NCBI GenBank assembly: GCA_902546795.1
Contig: CACCLK010000003.1
Location: 1-57,933, forward strand
Length of the DNA stretch: 57,933 nucleotides
Reading direction: 5' to 3'
Source: an uncultured Pelagibacteraceae bacterium
GTDB lineage: Bacteria; Pseudomonadota; Alphaproteobacteria; Pelagibacterales; Pelagibacteraceae
The first letter of the stretch is position 1; every line of letters begins with the position of its first letter. The notes below the pieces were generated by a model. The model was given only the letters and a program-made list of their open reading frames with translations. It was not told the DNA's origin and made no database searches. The position numbers and the translations under genes were made by a program. This document shows positions 8,687 to 16,496 of the stretch, in pieces.

Positions 8687-9369
8687 TGAGGGCAAATTTA
8701 TTCATTGTTGAAGATGAAATGCCCATCGTAACTTTACTTAAATACAATTTAGAAAAAGAGGGTCACAAAGTTGATTATGCAGTCAATGGAGAAGACGCTA
8801 TTAGAAATATAAAGGAAAAAAATCCTGATTTAATTTTATTAGATTGGATGTTGCCAGATATTTCAGGTGTTGAAGTCTGTAAAAATTTGAAAAGAAGCAA
8901 TCTTCACAAAAATATCCCAATCATTATGTTAACAGCCAAAGGTGAGGAAGAAGACAAACTTAAAGGATTTGAAACAGGAGCTGATGACTACGTAACTAAG
9001 CCATTCAGCCAAAAAGAACTTATTGCAAGAGTTAACGCTTTATTAAAGAGATCTAAACCAAGTGTTGCCGCTGATGTTGTAGTATTTGAGGATCTTAAAG
9101 TAGATAGAGTTCAACGAAGAGTTTATAGAGCAGATAAACAAGTTATAGTCGGCCCAACCGAATTTAAACTAATTGATTTTTTAATAAAGAATCCAAAAAG
9201 AGTATATTCGCGTGAGCAACTTCTAAATTCTGTATGGGGAGATGATATTTATGTTGAGTCCAGAACTATAGATGTTCATATAAGAAGACTAAGAAAAGCA
9301 ATAAATATTGATGGCAAGAAAGATCTTATCAGAACAGTAAGATCTGCTGGCTATTCCTTAGATGTTTGA
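8686..9369 (+). CDS. phoB: Phosphate regulon response regulator PhoB
   Basis: The 227-residue protein has a receiver domain (Asp53 in LLDWMLPD, Thr83, Lys105 in TKPFS) and an OmpR-type winged-helix DNA-binding domain with SREQLLNSVWG and DVHIRRLRKAI. It is the partner of the PhoR encoded upstream and would bind the repeats before pstS. The 3' end overlaps the convergent SixA-like gene by 19 bp, so no terminator fits between them. Confidence 0.96.
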   Translation: MRANLFIVEDEMPIVTLLKYNLEKEGHKVDYAVNGEDAIRNIKEKNPDLILLDWMLPDISGVEVCKNLKRSNLHKNIPIIMLTAKGEEEDKLKGFETGADDYVTKPFSQKELIARVNALLKRSKPSVAADVVVFEDLKVDRVQRRVYRADKQVIVGPTEFKLIDFLIKNPKRVYSREQLLNSVWGDDIYVESRTIDVHIRRLRKAINIDGKKDLIRTVRSAGYSLDV

Positions 9370-9875
9370 AGATCTTTTGGCTTTATAAATGATATTAATT
9401 TTCCTTTAACTTTTGATAACTTTTCCCAATCATTGAAATTAAAACTTACTTCAGCAACGGCTGCAGTAGGAAATTTTCTTTTTAAATTTTCAAATTGTTC
9501 GGAGTTTTCTTTAAGACAGATTCGATTTATGAGTTCACTAATTGAAGGTTCATGATTGATTAGAAGTAAAGTTTTATAATTATCAACTGTTTGTTTTAAG
9601 ATATGAATAATTTCATCCTCACTAGCATGATAAAGCGCTTTTTTTTTAATAATTTTCTTAAAACTGATTTTTTCTGACAATATATTTAATGTTTGTATTG
9701 TCCTTTTAGAGGATGAGCAATAAACTAAATCAAATTTTAATTTCTTTTTAATAAAAAATTCACAAATTAATTTTGCTGAATTTACCCCTCTTTTATTCAA
9801 TGGCCTGTCATAATCATCTAAATCTGGAAAATCCCAACTAGATTTAGCATGTCTCATCGCATATAATTTAAACAT
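9351..9875 (-). CDS. sixA: SixA-type histidine phosphatase (phosphoglycerate mutase-like fold)
   Basis: This 174-residue protein starts with the RHG-like catalytic motif MRHAKSS, followed by DRPLNKRG, and has a second histidine in LINHEPSI, the signature of SixA/COG2062 phosphatases. Characterised SixA acts on phosphohistidine in phosphorelay or phosphotransferase proteins. The substrate here is unknown. It is convergent with phoB (19-bp overlap) and divergent from ppk with only 22 bp between starts, so it probably shares a promoter region with ppk. Confidence 0.8.
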   Translation of the reverse strand: MFKLYAMRHAKSSWDFPDLDDYDRPLNKRGVNSAKLICEFFIKKKLKFDLVYCSSSKRTIQTLNILSEKISFKKIIKKKALYHASEDEIIHILKQTVDNYKTLLLINHEPSISELINRICLKENSEQFENLKRKFPTAAVAEVSFNFNDWEKLSKVKGKLISFIKPKDLQTSKE

Positions 9876-9897
9876 AATTTTAATTTAACATTTAAAT

Positions 9898-12024
9898 ATG
9901 TCGAAAGCATCATTTTCAGAAAACGCTAATATTAGCAATCATCTCATAAACAGAGAATTATCTTGGCTTCAGTTTAATGATCGTGTTTTAGAAGAGTCAA
10001 AAGATAAAACAAATCCTCTATTTGAAAGAGTAAAATTTTTATCAATCGCAGGTACAAATTTAGATGAATTTTTTATGGTAAGAGTCGCTGGACTTTTTAA
10101 TCAAATTAAAGATGGTTTTGACGAATTAAGCGCAGATGGATTAACTGCAGAGGATCAATTGAATAGGGTCGTATTAAAAACTAAAGATCTATTAAAGAAG
10201 CAAAACGAAGCATTCCTAGAGTTGAAAAAAGAGCTATCGAAAGAAAAAATTTTCATTCGAAAAATGTCAGAACTAAATAAGAAGGATCTTATGTATCTAA
10301 GAGAATATTTTCAGGAAACAATTTATCCTATAATAACACCTACTGCCATTGACCCATCACATCCCTTTCCTTTTATACCAAATAAAGGCCAAGCAATTTT
10401 ACTAAGAATGACTAGAATAAAAAAAAAAAGAGAACTAAATGCAATTATAGTTATACCAAGAGCACTTCCAAAATTTGTATCTCTAAACAATTCTGAAACA
10501 ATAAATGAATTTGTCACAATTGATGACGTAATTAGTAAATTTGCTAATGAAATATTTCCAGACCATAATATCGAGGCAAGTTTGCAGTTTAAAATAATTA
10601 GAGACAGCGAAATTGAAATAGATGATGAAGCTGCTGATCTTGTGAGATATTTTGAAAAAGCAATTAAGAAAAGAAGAAGGGGAAACGTAGTTAAACTCGA
10701 AGTACTCACTAATTCAAACAAAAAACTTTTAAATTTTATTTCAAAAAAATTTAAAATGGATGAAGATCATATTTATGAGGTTGAAGGATTGGTTGGAATA
10801 CAAGATATAGATGAAATTTGTAAAAAGAAAGATCCAAAGCTGAGATTTAAAAAGTTTAATCCTAGAGAAGTTGAAAGATTGAAGGAATTTGATGATAAAT
10901 TTTTTTCAGCTATAAGAAGTAAAGATTTTGTTGTACACCACCCTTTTGAAACTTTTGATGTAGTAATTCAATTTTTAGAAGCTGCAGCAAAAGATCCCAA
11001 AGTTATCGGTATCAAACAAACTTTGTATCGAACCACACCTGACTCTCCTATCGTAAAAGCACTAAGTAGAGCAGCAGAAAACGGAAAAGTTGTTACAGCC
11101 GTAATAGAAATAAAAGCTCGATTTGATGAGGAAGCTAATATTGAATTATCTAGGAAACTAGAGAAAGCTGGTGTTCAAATTGTTTACGGATTCGCAAAAT
11201 ACAAAACGCATGCAAAGGCAAGTTTAGTTTTAAGAAAAGAAGGAGCTAAAACGCGAAGCTATGTTCACTTAGGTACAGGAAACTATCATCCTATTAACGC
11301 AAAAATTTATACTGACTTATCACTGTTTAGCTCTAATCAAGACTTGGCCAAAGATGTCGAAAAATTTTTTAATTATGTAACTGGTTATGCAAAACCAAAA
11401 AAATTGAATAAAATTTTTATGTCTCCATTAAATAGTAGGAATTTTTTTGAAGAAAAAATTGAAAATGAAATAGTAAATGCAAATAAAGGAAAACCTGCAG
11501 AAATATGGGCAAAAATGAATTCTCTTGTAGACCCTGGAATTATTAAGAAATTTTACGAAGCTTCAAACGCAGGAGTAAAAATAAATTTATCGGTAAGAGG
11601 AGTATGTTGCTTAAGACCTGGAATTAAAGGTCAATCTGAAAATATAAAAGTAAAAAGCCTTATTGGCAGATTTTTAGAACACTCAAGAATTTATTGTTTT
11701 GCAAATGGTAGTTCTATGCCCTCTCGAGAGAATCAGGTATATATTTCATCTGCAGATTTAATGCCTAGAAATTTAGATAGAAGAATTGAAATTATAATTC
11801 CGATAGAAAACAATACTGTACATGAGCAAATTTTAGATCAAATTATGTTAGCCAACTTTAAAGATAAATCGGAAACATGGTATTTAGATAGCATAGGAAA
11901 CTATCATAAAGAACAAGAAAAAGGCTTTTCCGCACATTCCTATTTCATGAAGAATCCAAGTTTATCAGGTCGCGGTAAGTCAATTTTAAGAGCTAAACCT
12001 CAAAATTTGAGATTAGTAAAATGA
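9898..12024 (+). CDS. ppk1: Polyphosphate kinase 1
   Basis: The 708-residue enzyme has the PPK N-terminal segment (INRELSWLQFNDRVLEE), the middle domain, and two phospholipase D-like C-terminal domains. Catalytic histidine motifs are seen in YKTHAKASLV and in FLEHSRIYCF. It reversibly polymerises the gamma-phosphate of ATP into polyphosphate, probably at the inner face of the membrane. ATGA overlap with the ppx-like gene downstream places synthesis and degradation in one operon. A run of ten A residues near 10419 lies within the coding sequence and keeps the frame. Confidence 0.96.
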   Translation: MSKASFSENANISNHLINRELSWLQFNDRVLEESKDKTNPLFERVKFLSIAGTNLDEFFMVRVAGLFNQIKDGFDELSADGLTAEDQLNRVVLKTKDLLKKQNEAFLELKKELSKEKIFIRKMSELNKKDLMYLREYFQETIYPIITPTAIDPSHPFPFIPNKGQAILLRMTRIKKKRELNAIIVIPRALPKFVSLNNSETINEFVTIDDVISKFANEIFPDHNIEASLQFKIIRDSEIEIDDEAADLVRYFEKAIKKRRRGNVVKLEVLTNSNKKLLNFISKKFKMDEDHIYEVEGLVGIQDIDEICKKKDPKLRFKKFNPREVERLKEFDDKFFSAIRSKDFVVHHPFETFDVVIQFLEAAAKDPKVIGIKQTLYRTTPDSPIVKALSRAAENGKVVTAVIEIKARFDEEANIELSRKLEKAGVQIVYGFAKYKTHAKASLVLRKEGAKTRSYVHLGTGNYHPINAKIYTDLSLFSSNQDLAKDVEKFFNYVTGYAKPKKLNKIFMSPLNSRNFFEEKIENEIVNANKGKPAEIWAKMNSLVDPGIIKKFYEASNAGVKINLSVRGVCCLRPGIKGQSENIKVKSLIGRFLEHSRIYCFANGSSMPSRENQVYISSADLMPRNLDRRIEIIIPIENNTVHEQILDQIMLANFKDKSETWYLDSIGNYHKEQEKGFSAHSYFMKNPSLSGRGKSILRAKPQNLRLVK

Positions 12025-13526
12025 AACCAGAATTAAAAAATCTTTTTAAATTTCAGTCTAATAAAAAGTCTAAGCAAGCCATAATAGATCTTGGATCAAA
12101 TTCAGTAAGAATGCTCATATACGATAATTTTAAAATTTCTCCAATCCCAGTCTTTAATGAAAAAGCGGTTTGCAAACTTGGAAAAAATTTAGATAAATCT
12201 AAAAAACTAAATCCCGATGGAATTAAACGTTCTTTAAAAGTTCTAAGTAGGTTTAAAGAAATTTTAGATATTTCAGACGTTCAAGATTTAGAAATTATTG
12301 CAACAGCAGCTTTTAGAGAGGCCACTGATGCAAGTGAATTTTTAAGAGAAATTGAAAAAATATTTAATAAAAAACCACTAGTATTATCTGGCGAGGAAGA
12401 AGCAAGAACATCAGCAAATGGTGTAATGGTAGGATTTGATGAAGTAGATGGATTAGTTGCAGATTTAGGAGGTGGAAGTTTAGAACTTGCCAGAGTTTCT
12501 AAAAATCAAATTTTTGAAACAACCTCTTTACCTCTTGGAGTATTAAGACTTGAAAATAATCCTATTATAAAAAAAAGAAATTTGGGAAAATATGTTAGAA
12601 AACTTTTAAGAGATGAAAAATGGCTTTCTAAAAAGAAATTTAAAAATATTTATTTGGTAGGAGGGACTTGGAGATCATTATTTAAATATCATCTCTTTAA
12701 AGAAAAACACCCATTACATATTTTGCATCAATATAAACTCTCAAAAGATGTAGCAGTTAAATACTTAAACAGAATTTCAAAATTTAATAAATCATCTTTG
12801 AAATCAATGGAATATATTACTAAATCTAGAACTCCCTATTTACCTTTTAGCTCTATAATACTTAACGAAATAATTGAAGCAGCAAGCCCCTCAAAAGTTA
12901 TTTGCTCAATCAGTGGACTTAGAGAGGGGCATATGGATACAATTATAAACCAAGGAATGAGCGAGGATGAAATTTTCAAATTAAAAACTTATGGTATATC
13001 TTTTAAAAAAGGGGACTATGGAAAGAGTTTTGAGAAATATTTTAATTTTATTTCACCATTATTTGAAGACAACGAATATTTTAATCGAAGATTACTAACC
13101 TTGGCTTGCATCTTAAGTAAAATGGATTGGGGCCTAGGAGCTTTTCAAAAAGCAGAATTAGTTTTTATGGAAGTGTTAAATACTCCATTACTAAAACTAG
13201 AACATAGAGATAGAGTAAAAGTTGCATCAGCAAGTTTTTGGAGACATTGTGGCTTAAAATATAATCCGAATTATCAGTTTTTATCCTTATTAAATAACAA
13301 CGAAATTTTATCCTCAAAGCAAGTGGGATCTGCTTTAAGATTAGCAGAGTCACTCACTAGCATGTCTTCTTTGTTGTTAGATGAATTTAAAATTTATAAA
13401 AGAAATAAGACTATTTTTTTGAAAATACCTAACAATCATAGCGATATTATCTCAAAACAAGTAACTAAAAGACTTAAAAACCTGGCAAGAGAGATGAATG
13501 TCGACTCCAATATCATTTATTCTTGA
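12021..13526 (+). CDS. ppx: Exopolyphosphatase / Ppx-GppA family phosphatase
   Basis: This 501-residue protein has the ASKHA-fold Ppx/GppA N-terminus with IDLGSNSVRMLIYD, the segment LSGEEEARTSANGVM, and the glycine-rich ADLGGGSLELARV loop that binds phosphate chains or pppGpp. A helical HD-like C-terminal domain follows from about residue 310. It would remove terminal phosphates from polyphosphate and/or hydrolyse pppGpp; pairing with ppk favours polyphosphate. The start overlaps the ppk stop (ATGA). It ends about 130 bp before the convergent aquaporin gene. Confidence 0.92.
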   Translation: MKPELKNLFKFQSNKKSKQAIIDLGSNSVRMLIYDNFKISPIPVFNEKAVCKLGKNLDKSKKLNPDGIKRSLKVLSRFKEILDISDVQDLEIIATAAFREATDASEFLREIEKIFNKKPLVLSGEEEARTSANGVMVGFDEVDGLVADLGGGSLELARVSKNQIFETTSLPLGVLRLENNPIIKKRNLGKYVRKLLRDEKWLSKKKFKNIYLVGGTWRSLFKYHLFKEKHPLHILHQYKLSKDVAVKYLNRISKFNKSSLKSMEYITKSRTPYLPFSSIILNEIIEAASPSKVICSISGLREGHMDTIINQGMSEDEIFKLKTYGISFKKGDYGKSFEKYFNFISPLFEDNEYFNRRLLTLACILSKMDWGLGAFQKAELVFMEVLNTPLLKLEHRDRVKVASASFWRHCGLKYNPNYQFLSLLNNNEILSSKQVGSALRLAESLTSMSSLLLDEFKIYKRNKTIFLKIPNNHSDIISKQVTKRLKNLAREMNVDSNIIYS

Positions 13527-13582
13527 AAATTAATAAATCTTTAACTTAATTTAAATATTTTTTTAGCATTTATATATTATTA

Positions 13583-13595
13583 ACTGATTATCAGT
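13583..13595. promoter_or_regulatory. Short palindrome in the ppx-aqpS intergenic region
   Basis: ACTGAT-T-ATCAGT has perfect 6-bp arms around one base. It lies between two convergent gene ends, so an operator role is unlikely unless a small transcript starts here. Confidence 0.2.
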
Positions 13596-13620
13596 CTCTC
13601 AACTGTGTTGTTAATTAATT

Positions 13621-13649
13621 AGCCCAAGGTATCAATATTTCCTTGGGCT
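13621..13649. terminator. Hairpin between convergent ppx and aqpS
   Basis: AGCCCAAGG and CCTTGGGCT form a perfect 9-bp stem with an 11-nt loop. It lies 10 bp after the aqpS stop on the minus strand and 94 bp after ppx. Neither side has a strong T run, so it could be a bidirectional, weak or RNA-stabilising element. Confidence 0.45.
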
Positions 13650-13658
13650 GCCCTCCAA

Positions 13659-14306
13659 TTACAAAATAATTTTTCTGATTAAATAGACAGCCAATATTCC
13701 ACCAAGCATCTCAGCAATGATATAGCTAGGAGTATTTAAGTAATTAATTCCAGTAAATGTGTCTGTAAAAGTTCTTGCGATTGCTACCGCTGGATTTGCA
13801 AAAGAAGTTGAAGAGGTAAACCAATACCCTGCTGTTATAAAAGTAGCTACTGATGAAGCGACCGCAAGTTTGCCGCTCTTTAAAGATCCAAATATCACAA
13901 AAATTAATCCAAAAGTTGCAATGATCTCAGCTGTAAAAATATTTATTCCAGGTCTAATCTTCTGTGAAAGCTGCAACAAAGGAAGATCAAACATAAAATT
14001 TGCTAACATTACCCCTAACATGCAACCTAAGATTTGAGCTGAGATATAAGTGATAATTAAATTTTTTTTAATCTTGTTGGTAAAATACATTGCTAAAGTA
14101 ACGACAGGATTGAAATGTGCGCCGGAGATATCACCGATTGAAGTAATCAGAACAAATAATCCTGCACCTGTAGCTAAAGTATTCGCTATTAACATTACAG
14201 CGATATCATCAGTTAGATTTTGAGCCATAATACCTGAACCAACAATAATCATGACTAAAAAACAACTTCCTATAAATTCACCAATAAATATCTTTTTACT
14301 TTTCAT
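13659..14306 (-). CDS. aqpS: MIP-family channel, AqpS-like arsenite/solute channel
   Basis: The 215-residue protein has six hydrophobic helices and two half-helix motifs: AHFNPVVT (N66-P67-V68 instead of NPA) and FANPAVAIA (N171-P172-A173). The position after the second NPA, normally the selectivity-filter arginine, is Val174. Loss of this arginine is a feature described for the rhizobial AqpS channel, which conducts arsenite. ArsC directly upstream overlaps it by 11 bp. Together they would reduce arsenate and let arsenite leave down its gradient. A glycerol or other solute channel is the alternative. Confidence 0.82.
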   Translation of the reverse strand: MKSKKIFIGEFIGSCFLVMIIVGSGIMAQNLTDDIAVMLIANTLATGAGLFVLITSIGDISGAHFNPVVTLAMYFTNKIKKNLIITYISAQILGCMLGVMLANFMFDLPLLQLSQKIRPGINIFTAEIIATFGLIFVIFGSLKSGKLAVASSVATFITAGYWFTSSTSFANPAVAIARTFTDTFTGINYLNTPSYIIAEMLGGILAVYLIRKIIL

Positions 14307-14739
14307 TTTTTACCCAATGTTTAATTTTTTCATTAATTATATTATAAGTTTCTTCAGCTATTAAATTTATTTTATCTTTATTTTTAGTTTTTTTAATTTT
14401 TTCAACAGGGTCCGCGATGTCCCAGTGCGTAATGGTCTTTTTTTGGGGCCATACAGGACAAACTTCTTTATTGGCGTTATTACAAACTGTAATCACGTAA
14501 TCAATATCAATATCATTTTTTAAAAATTCATCAAAATTTTTCGAATAATACGTGGCTAAATTAAATTTTTTTCCCTCAAGATACTCTTTAATGTAGGGAT
14601 TGATTTTTCCTGAAGGATTACTTCCAGCGCTAAATGCGATGAATTGATTTCGGAAATTATTGTTTACAATACTTTCCGCTATTATGCTTCTCGCAGAGTT
14701 TCCAGTACAAACAAATAATATTGTTTTTATTTCCCTCAT
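14296..14739 (-). CDS. arsC: Arsenate reductase, low-molecular-weight phosphatase (thioredoxin-coupled) type
   Basis: This 147-residue protein has the P-loop CTGNSARS (nucleophile Cys11, Arg17) near the N-terminus, then Cys86 and Cys94 in VCNNANKEVCPVWP. The Cys triad and spacing match thioredoxin-linked ArsC of the Staphylococcus plasmid type. It reduces arsenate to arsenite in the cytoplasm. Arsenate enters through phosphate transporters such as the Pst system encoded nearby. No arsR, arsB or acr3 is next to it; the overlapping aquaporin-like gene is the likely exit route. Confidence 0.92.
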   Translation of the reverse strand: MREIKTILFVCTGNSARSIIAESIVNNNFRNQFIAFSAGSNPSGKINPYIKEYLEGKKFNLATYYSKNFDEFLKNDIDIDYVITVCNNANKEVCPVWPQKKTITHWDIADPVEKIKKTKNKDKINLIAEETYNIINEKIKHWVKNEK

Positions 14740-14765
14740 AAAAAATGTATTGAAGTGTCCCGAAC

Positions 14766-14993
14766 TTACGGAACCAAAATTTGATAAAAACCAATAATAA
14801 ATAATGGAATCTGTAACCCAAAATTGGTTAATATTGCTTTATCCTTAGAAATAAAACCTGCAATAGTCCAACCAACCACTCCCGCTCCATGAAACATTAT
14901 ATTTACTGGATACATATTCAAATTTGTTAATAAAATACCTGTAAGAACTAAAAAAGTACTTAACCATTTAAGGTATTTTTTAATAAACTTCAT
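14766..14993 (-). CDS. Small two- or three-helix membrane protein, function unknown
   Basis: This 75-residue protein has a basic N-terminus and hydrophobic segments at about residues 9-25, 32-47 and 57-72, so it is an inner-membrane protein. It resembles short conserved membrane proteins of alphaproteobacteria, but I cannot name a function. It lies 26 bp upstream of arsC on the same strand, so it may be cotranscribed with arsC-aqpS. Confidence 0.6.
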   Translation of the reverse strand: MKFIKKYLKWLSTFLVLTGILLTNLNMYPVNIMFHGAGVVGWTIAGFISKDKAILTNFGLQIPLFIIGFYQILVP

Positions 14994-15026
14994 AGCAAAT
15001 TATATGATTGTAATGTTAAAGTTTTG

Positions 15027-15533
15027 TTAACCAGACGAGGCTTTAACTTTTTTCTCTATAAACTCAGGAATCTCGTCTTCCTTATCAAGAACATCCTCTT
15101 TCTGACCTTTTGGCTGAAATGCATAAAGAATATGAAGTTTACAATAAGGAAAATCTTCTTCAGGTTTTCTTCCACAAAAATAGAAGCTCTCCTCATCAGG
15201 GTGTCCTATTGGCCATCTACAAGTTTCTTCCGAAAGCTCCTCTAGGCTTTTAGGATTTTCAGCCTCAAAGTTTTTGTCTAATAAAATTGATTGGAATTTT
15301 TGCTTCCTAGTCATTGGATTGTATGATTTTTTCTTAAATTTATTATTTTTTAAGTCTGGATTATTGTTAATACCTTTTTTTGAAGGCGCTCTAGCTTCTA
15401 AATTTAGTCTGTGCGCTTTTCCAATAACGGCGTTTCTAGTAGTGTCACCAAGCAATTGAGCTATTTGACTTGCGGTGTGACCTTTGCCCCACAATTCTCT
15501 CAATTTTTTAACTTTCTCGTCTGTCCAGCTCAT
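15027..15533 (-). CDS. gcrA: GcrA cell cycle regulator
   Basis: The 168-residue protein begins with MSWTDEKVKKLRELWGKGHT and continues with a helix-turn-helix around SQIAQLLGDTTRNAVIGKAH, typical of GcrA. A basic linker follows, then a C-terminal region with CRWPIGHP and FCGRKP, probably the sigma-70-interacting part. In Caulobacter GcrA binds DNA methylated by CcrM at GANTC and activates cell-cycle genes. The gene stands alone. Its upstream region holds a 9-bp inverted repeat but no GANTC site that I can see. Confidence 0.93.
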   Translation of the reverse strand: MSWTDEKVKKLRELWGKGHTASQIAQLLGDTTRNAVIGKAHRLNLEARAPSKKGINNNPDLKNNKFKKKSYNPMTRKQKFQSILLDKNFEAENPKSLEELSEETCRWPIGHPDEESFYFCGRKPEEDFPYCKLHILYAFQPKGQKEDVLDKEDEIPEFIEKKVKASSG

Positions 15534-15544
15534 ATTTCAACTTA

Positions 15545-15588
15545 TACTACATATAGTCGATAATCTATAATAATAACATTATGTAGTA
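15545..15588. promoter_or_regulatory. Inverted repeat upstream of gcrA
   Basis: TACTACATA at 15545-15553 and TATGTAGTA at 15580-15588 are perfect 9-bp inverted arms separated by 26 bp. They start 12 bp before the gcrA ATG on its strand. They could be an operator pair or an mRNA stem in the gcrA leader. The rest of the 148-bp gap to 15681 shows nothing I can name. Confidence 0.35.
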
Positions 15589-15681
15589 CTATTTCTGCTA
15601 ATCAAACATAAAAAGCAATGGTATTGAGGGTAACTTTAGTTTTGCACAGTTTTTTCACAATTAAAGGTTATAAGACTATTA

Positions 15682-16494
15682 ATGGTTGAAATAACAAAGA
15701 AATATAAGATTGGAATAAGAAGATTTGGTTATGTTAACTGGATCGGATTTTGGACCTTATTTAAAAAAGAGGTACTGAGATTTCTTATTGTTTGGATTCA
15801 AACAATAATTTCACCTCTCATATCATCTCTCTTATTTTTAATGGTTTTATCGCTTGCTTTAGGTAACGGAAGAGGGGAAATGTTAGGGGTTCAATTTATT
15901 ACTTTTCTAGCACCAGGTTTAATAGCAATGCAAATAATTCAACAATCATTTTCTCATTCATCCTCATCTTTTATGATTGGTAAAATTCAAGGGAACATTG
16001 TTGATATTTTATATGCTCCCCTCTCAGCGGCAGAAGTTACTCTGGCAATTGCCTTTGCCTCAGTGATGAGAGCTGTGATGATTGCCATCATATCCATTAT
16101 AATTTTTATGCTTATCATCGATTTAAAGATTTTTAATTACTTTTATCTAATCATCTTCACGCTTTTATCTGCATTTATTTTAGGTTGTATAGGAATAATC
16201 GCTGGATTGTGGGCAGAAAAATTTGATCATATGGCAACAGTCACAAATTTTCTAATTGTCCCGTTGTCTTTTTTATCTGGTACTTTTTACACTATAGACA
16301 GGCTTCCCTCTTTTCTCCAAATAATAAGTAAGGGAAACCCATTCTTTTATATGATTGATGGTTTTAGATATAGTTTTATAGGAGCTGCAGACGGCTCTAT
16401 TTCTTTTGGCATCATCTATCTTTCAACTCTAAGTTTTCTAAGTTGGTATTTTTCATATTTTTTATATAAAAAGGGATATAAACTTAAATCGTAA
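15682..16494 (+). CDS. ABC-2 type transporter permease
   Basis: The 270-residue protein has about six hydrophobic helices and the ABC-2 membrane signature with FLAPGLIAMQIIQQS and the segment PLSFLSGTFYTIDRLP, as in YadH-like exporters. ABC-2 permeases move lipids, polysaccharides or drugs outward with a separate ATPase. No ATPase gene is adjacent, so the partner must be encoded elsewhere. The substrate is unknown. It lies 2 bp before argD, an apparently unrelated function, which is probably packing rather than a shared pathway. Confidence 0.85.
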   Translation: MVEITKKYKIGIRRFGYVNWIGFWTLFKKEVLRFLIVWIQTIISPLISSLLFLMVLSLALGNGRGEMLGVQFITFLAPGLIAMQIIQQSFSHSSSSFMIGKIQGNIVDILYAPLSAAEVTLAIAFASVMRAVMIAIISIIIFMLIIDLKIFNYFYLIIFTLLSAFILGCIGIIAGLWAEKFDHMATVTNFLIVPLSFLSGTFYTIDRLPSFLQIISKGNPFFYMIDGFRYSFIGAADGSISFGIIYLSTLSFLSWYFSYFLYKKGYKLKS

Positions 16495-16496
16495 AA

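Noticed and set aside
10323-10721. Minus-strand 132-codon ORF opposite ppk
   Set aside because: It is antisense to a well-conserved PPK region and has no start signal or recognisable motif.
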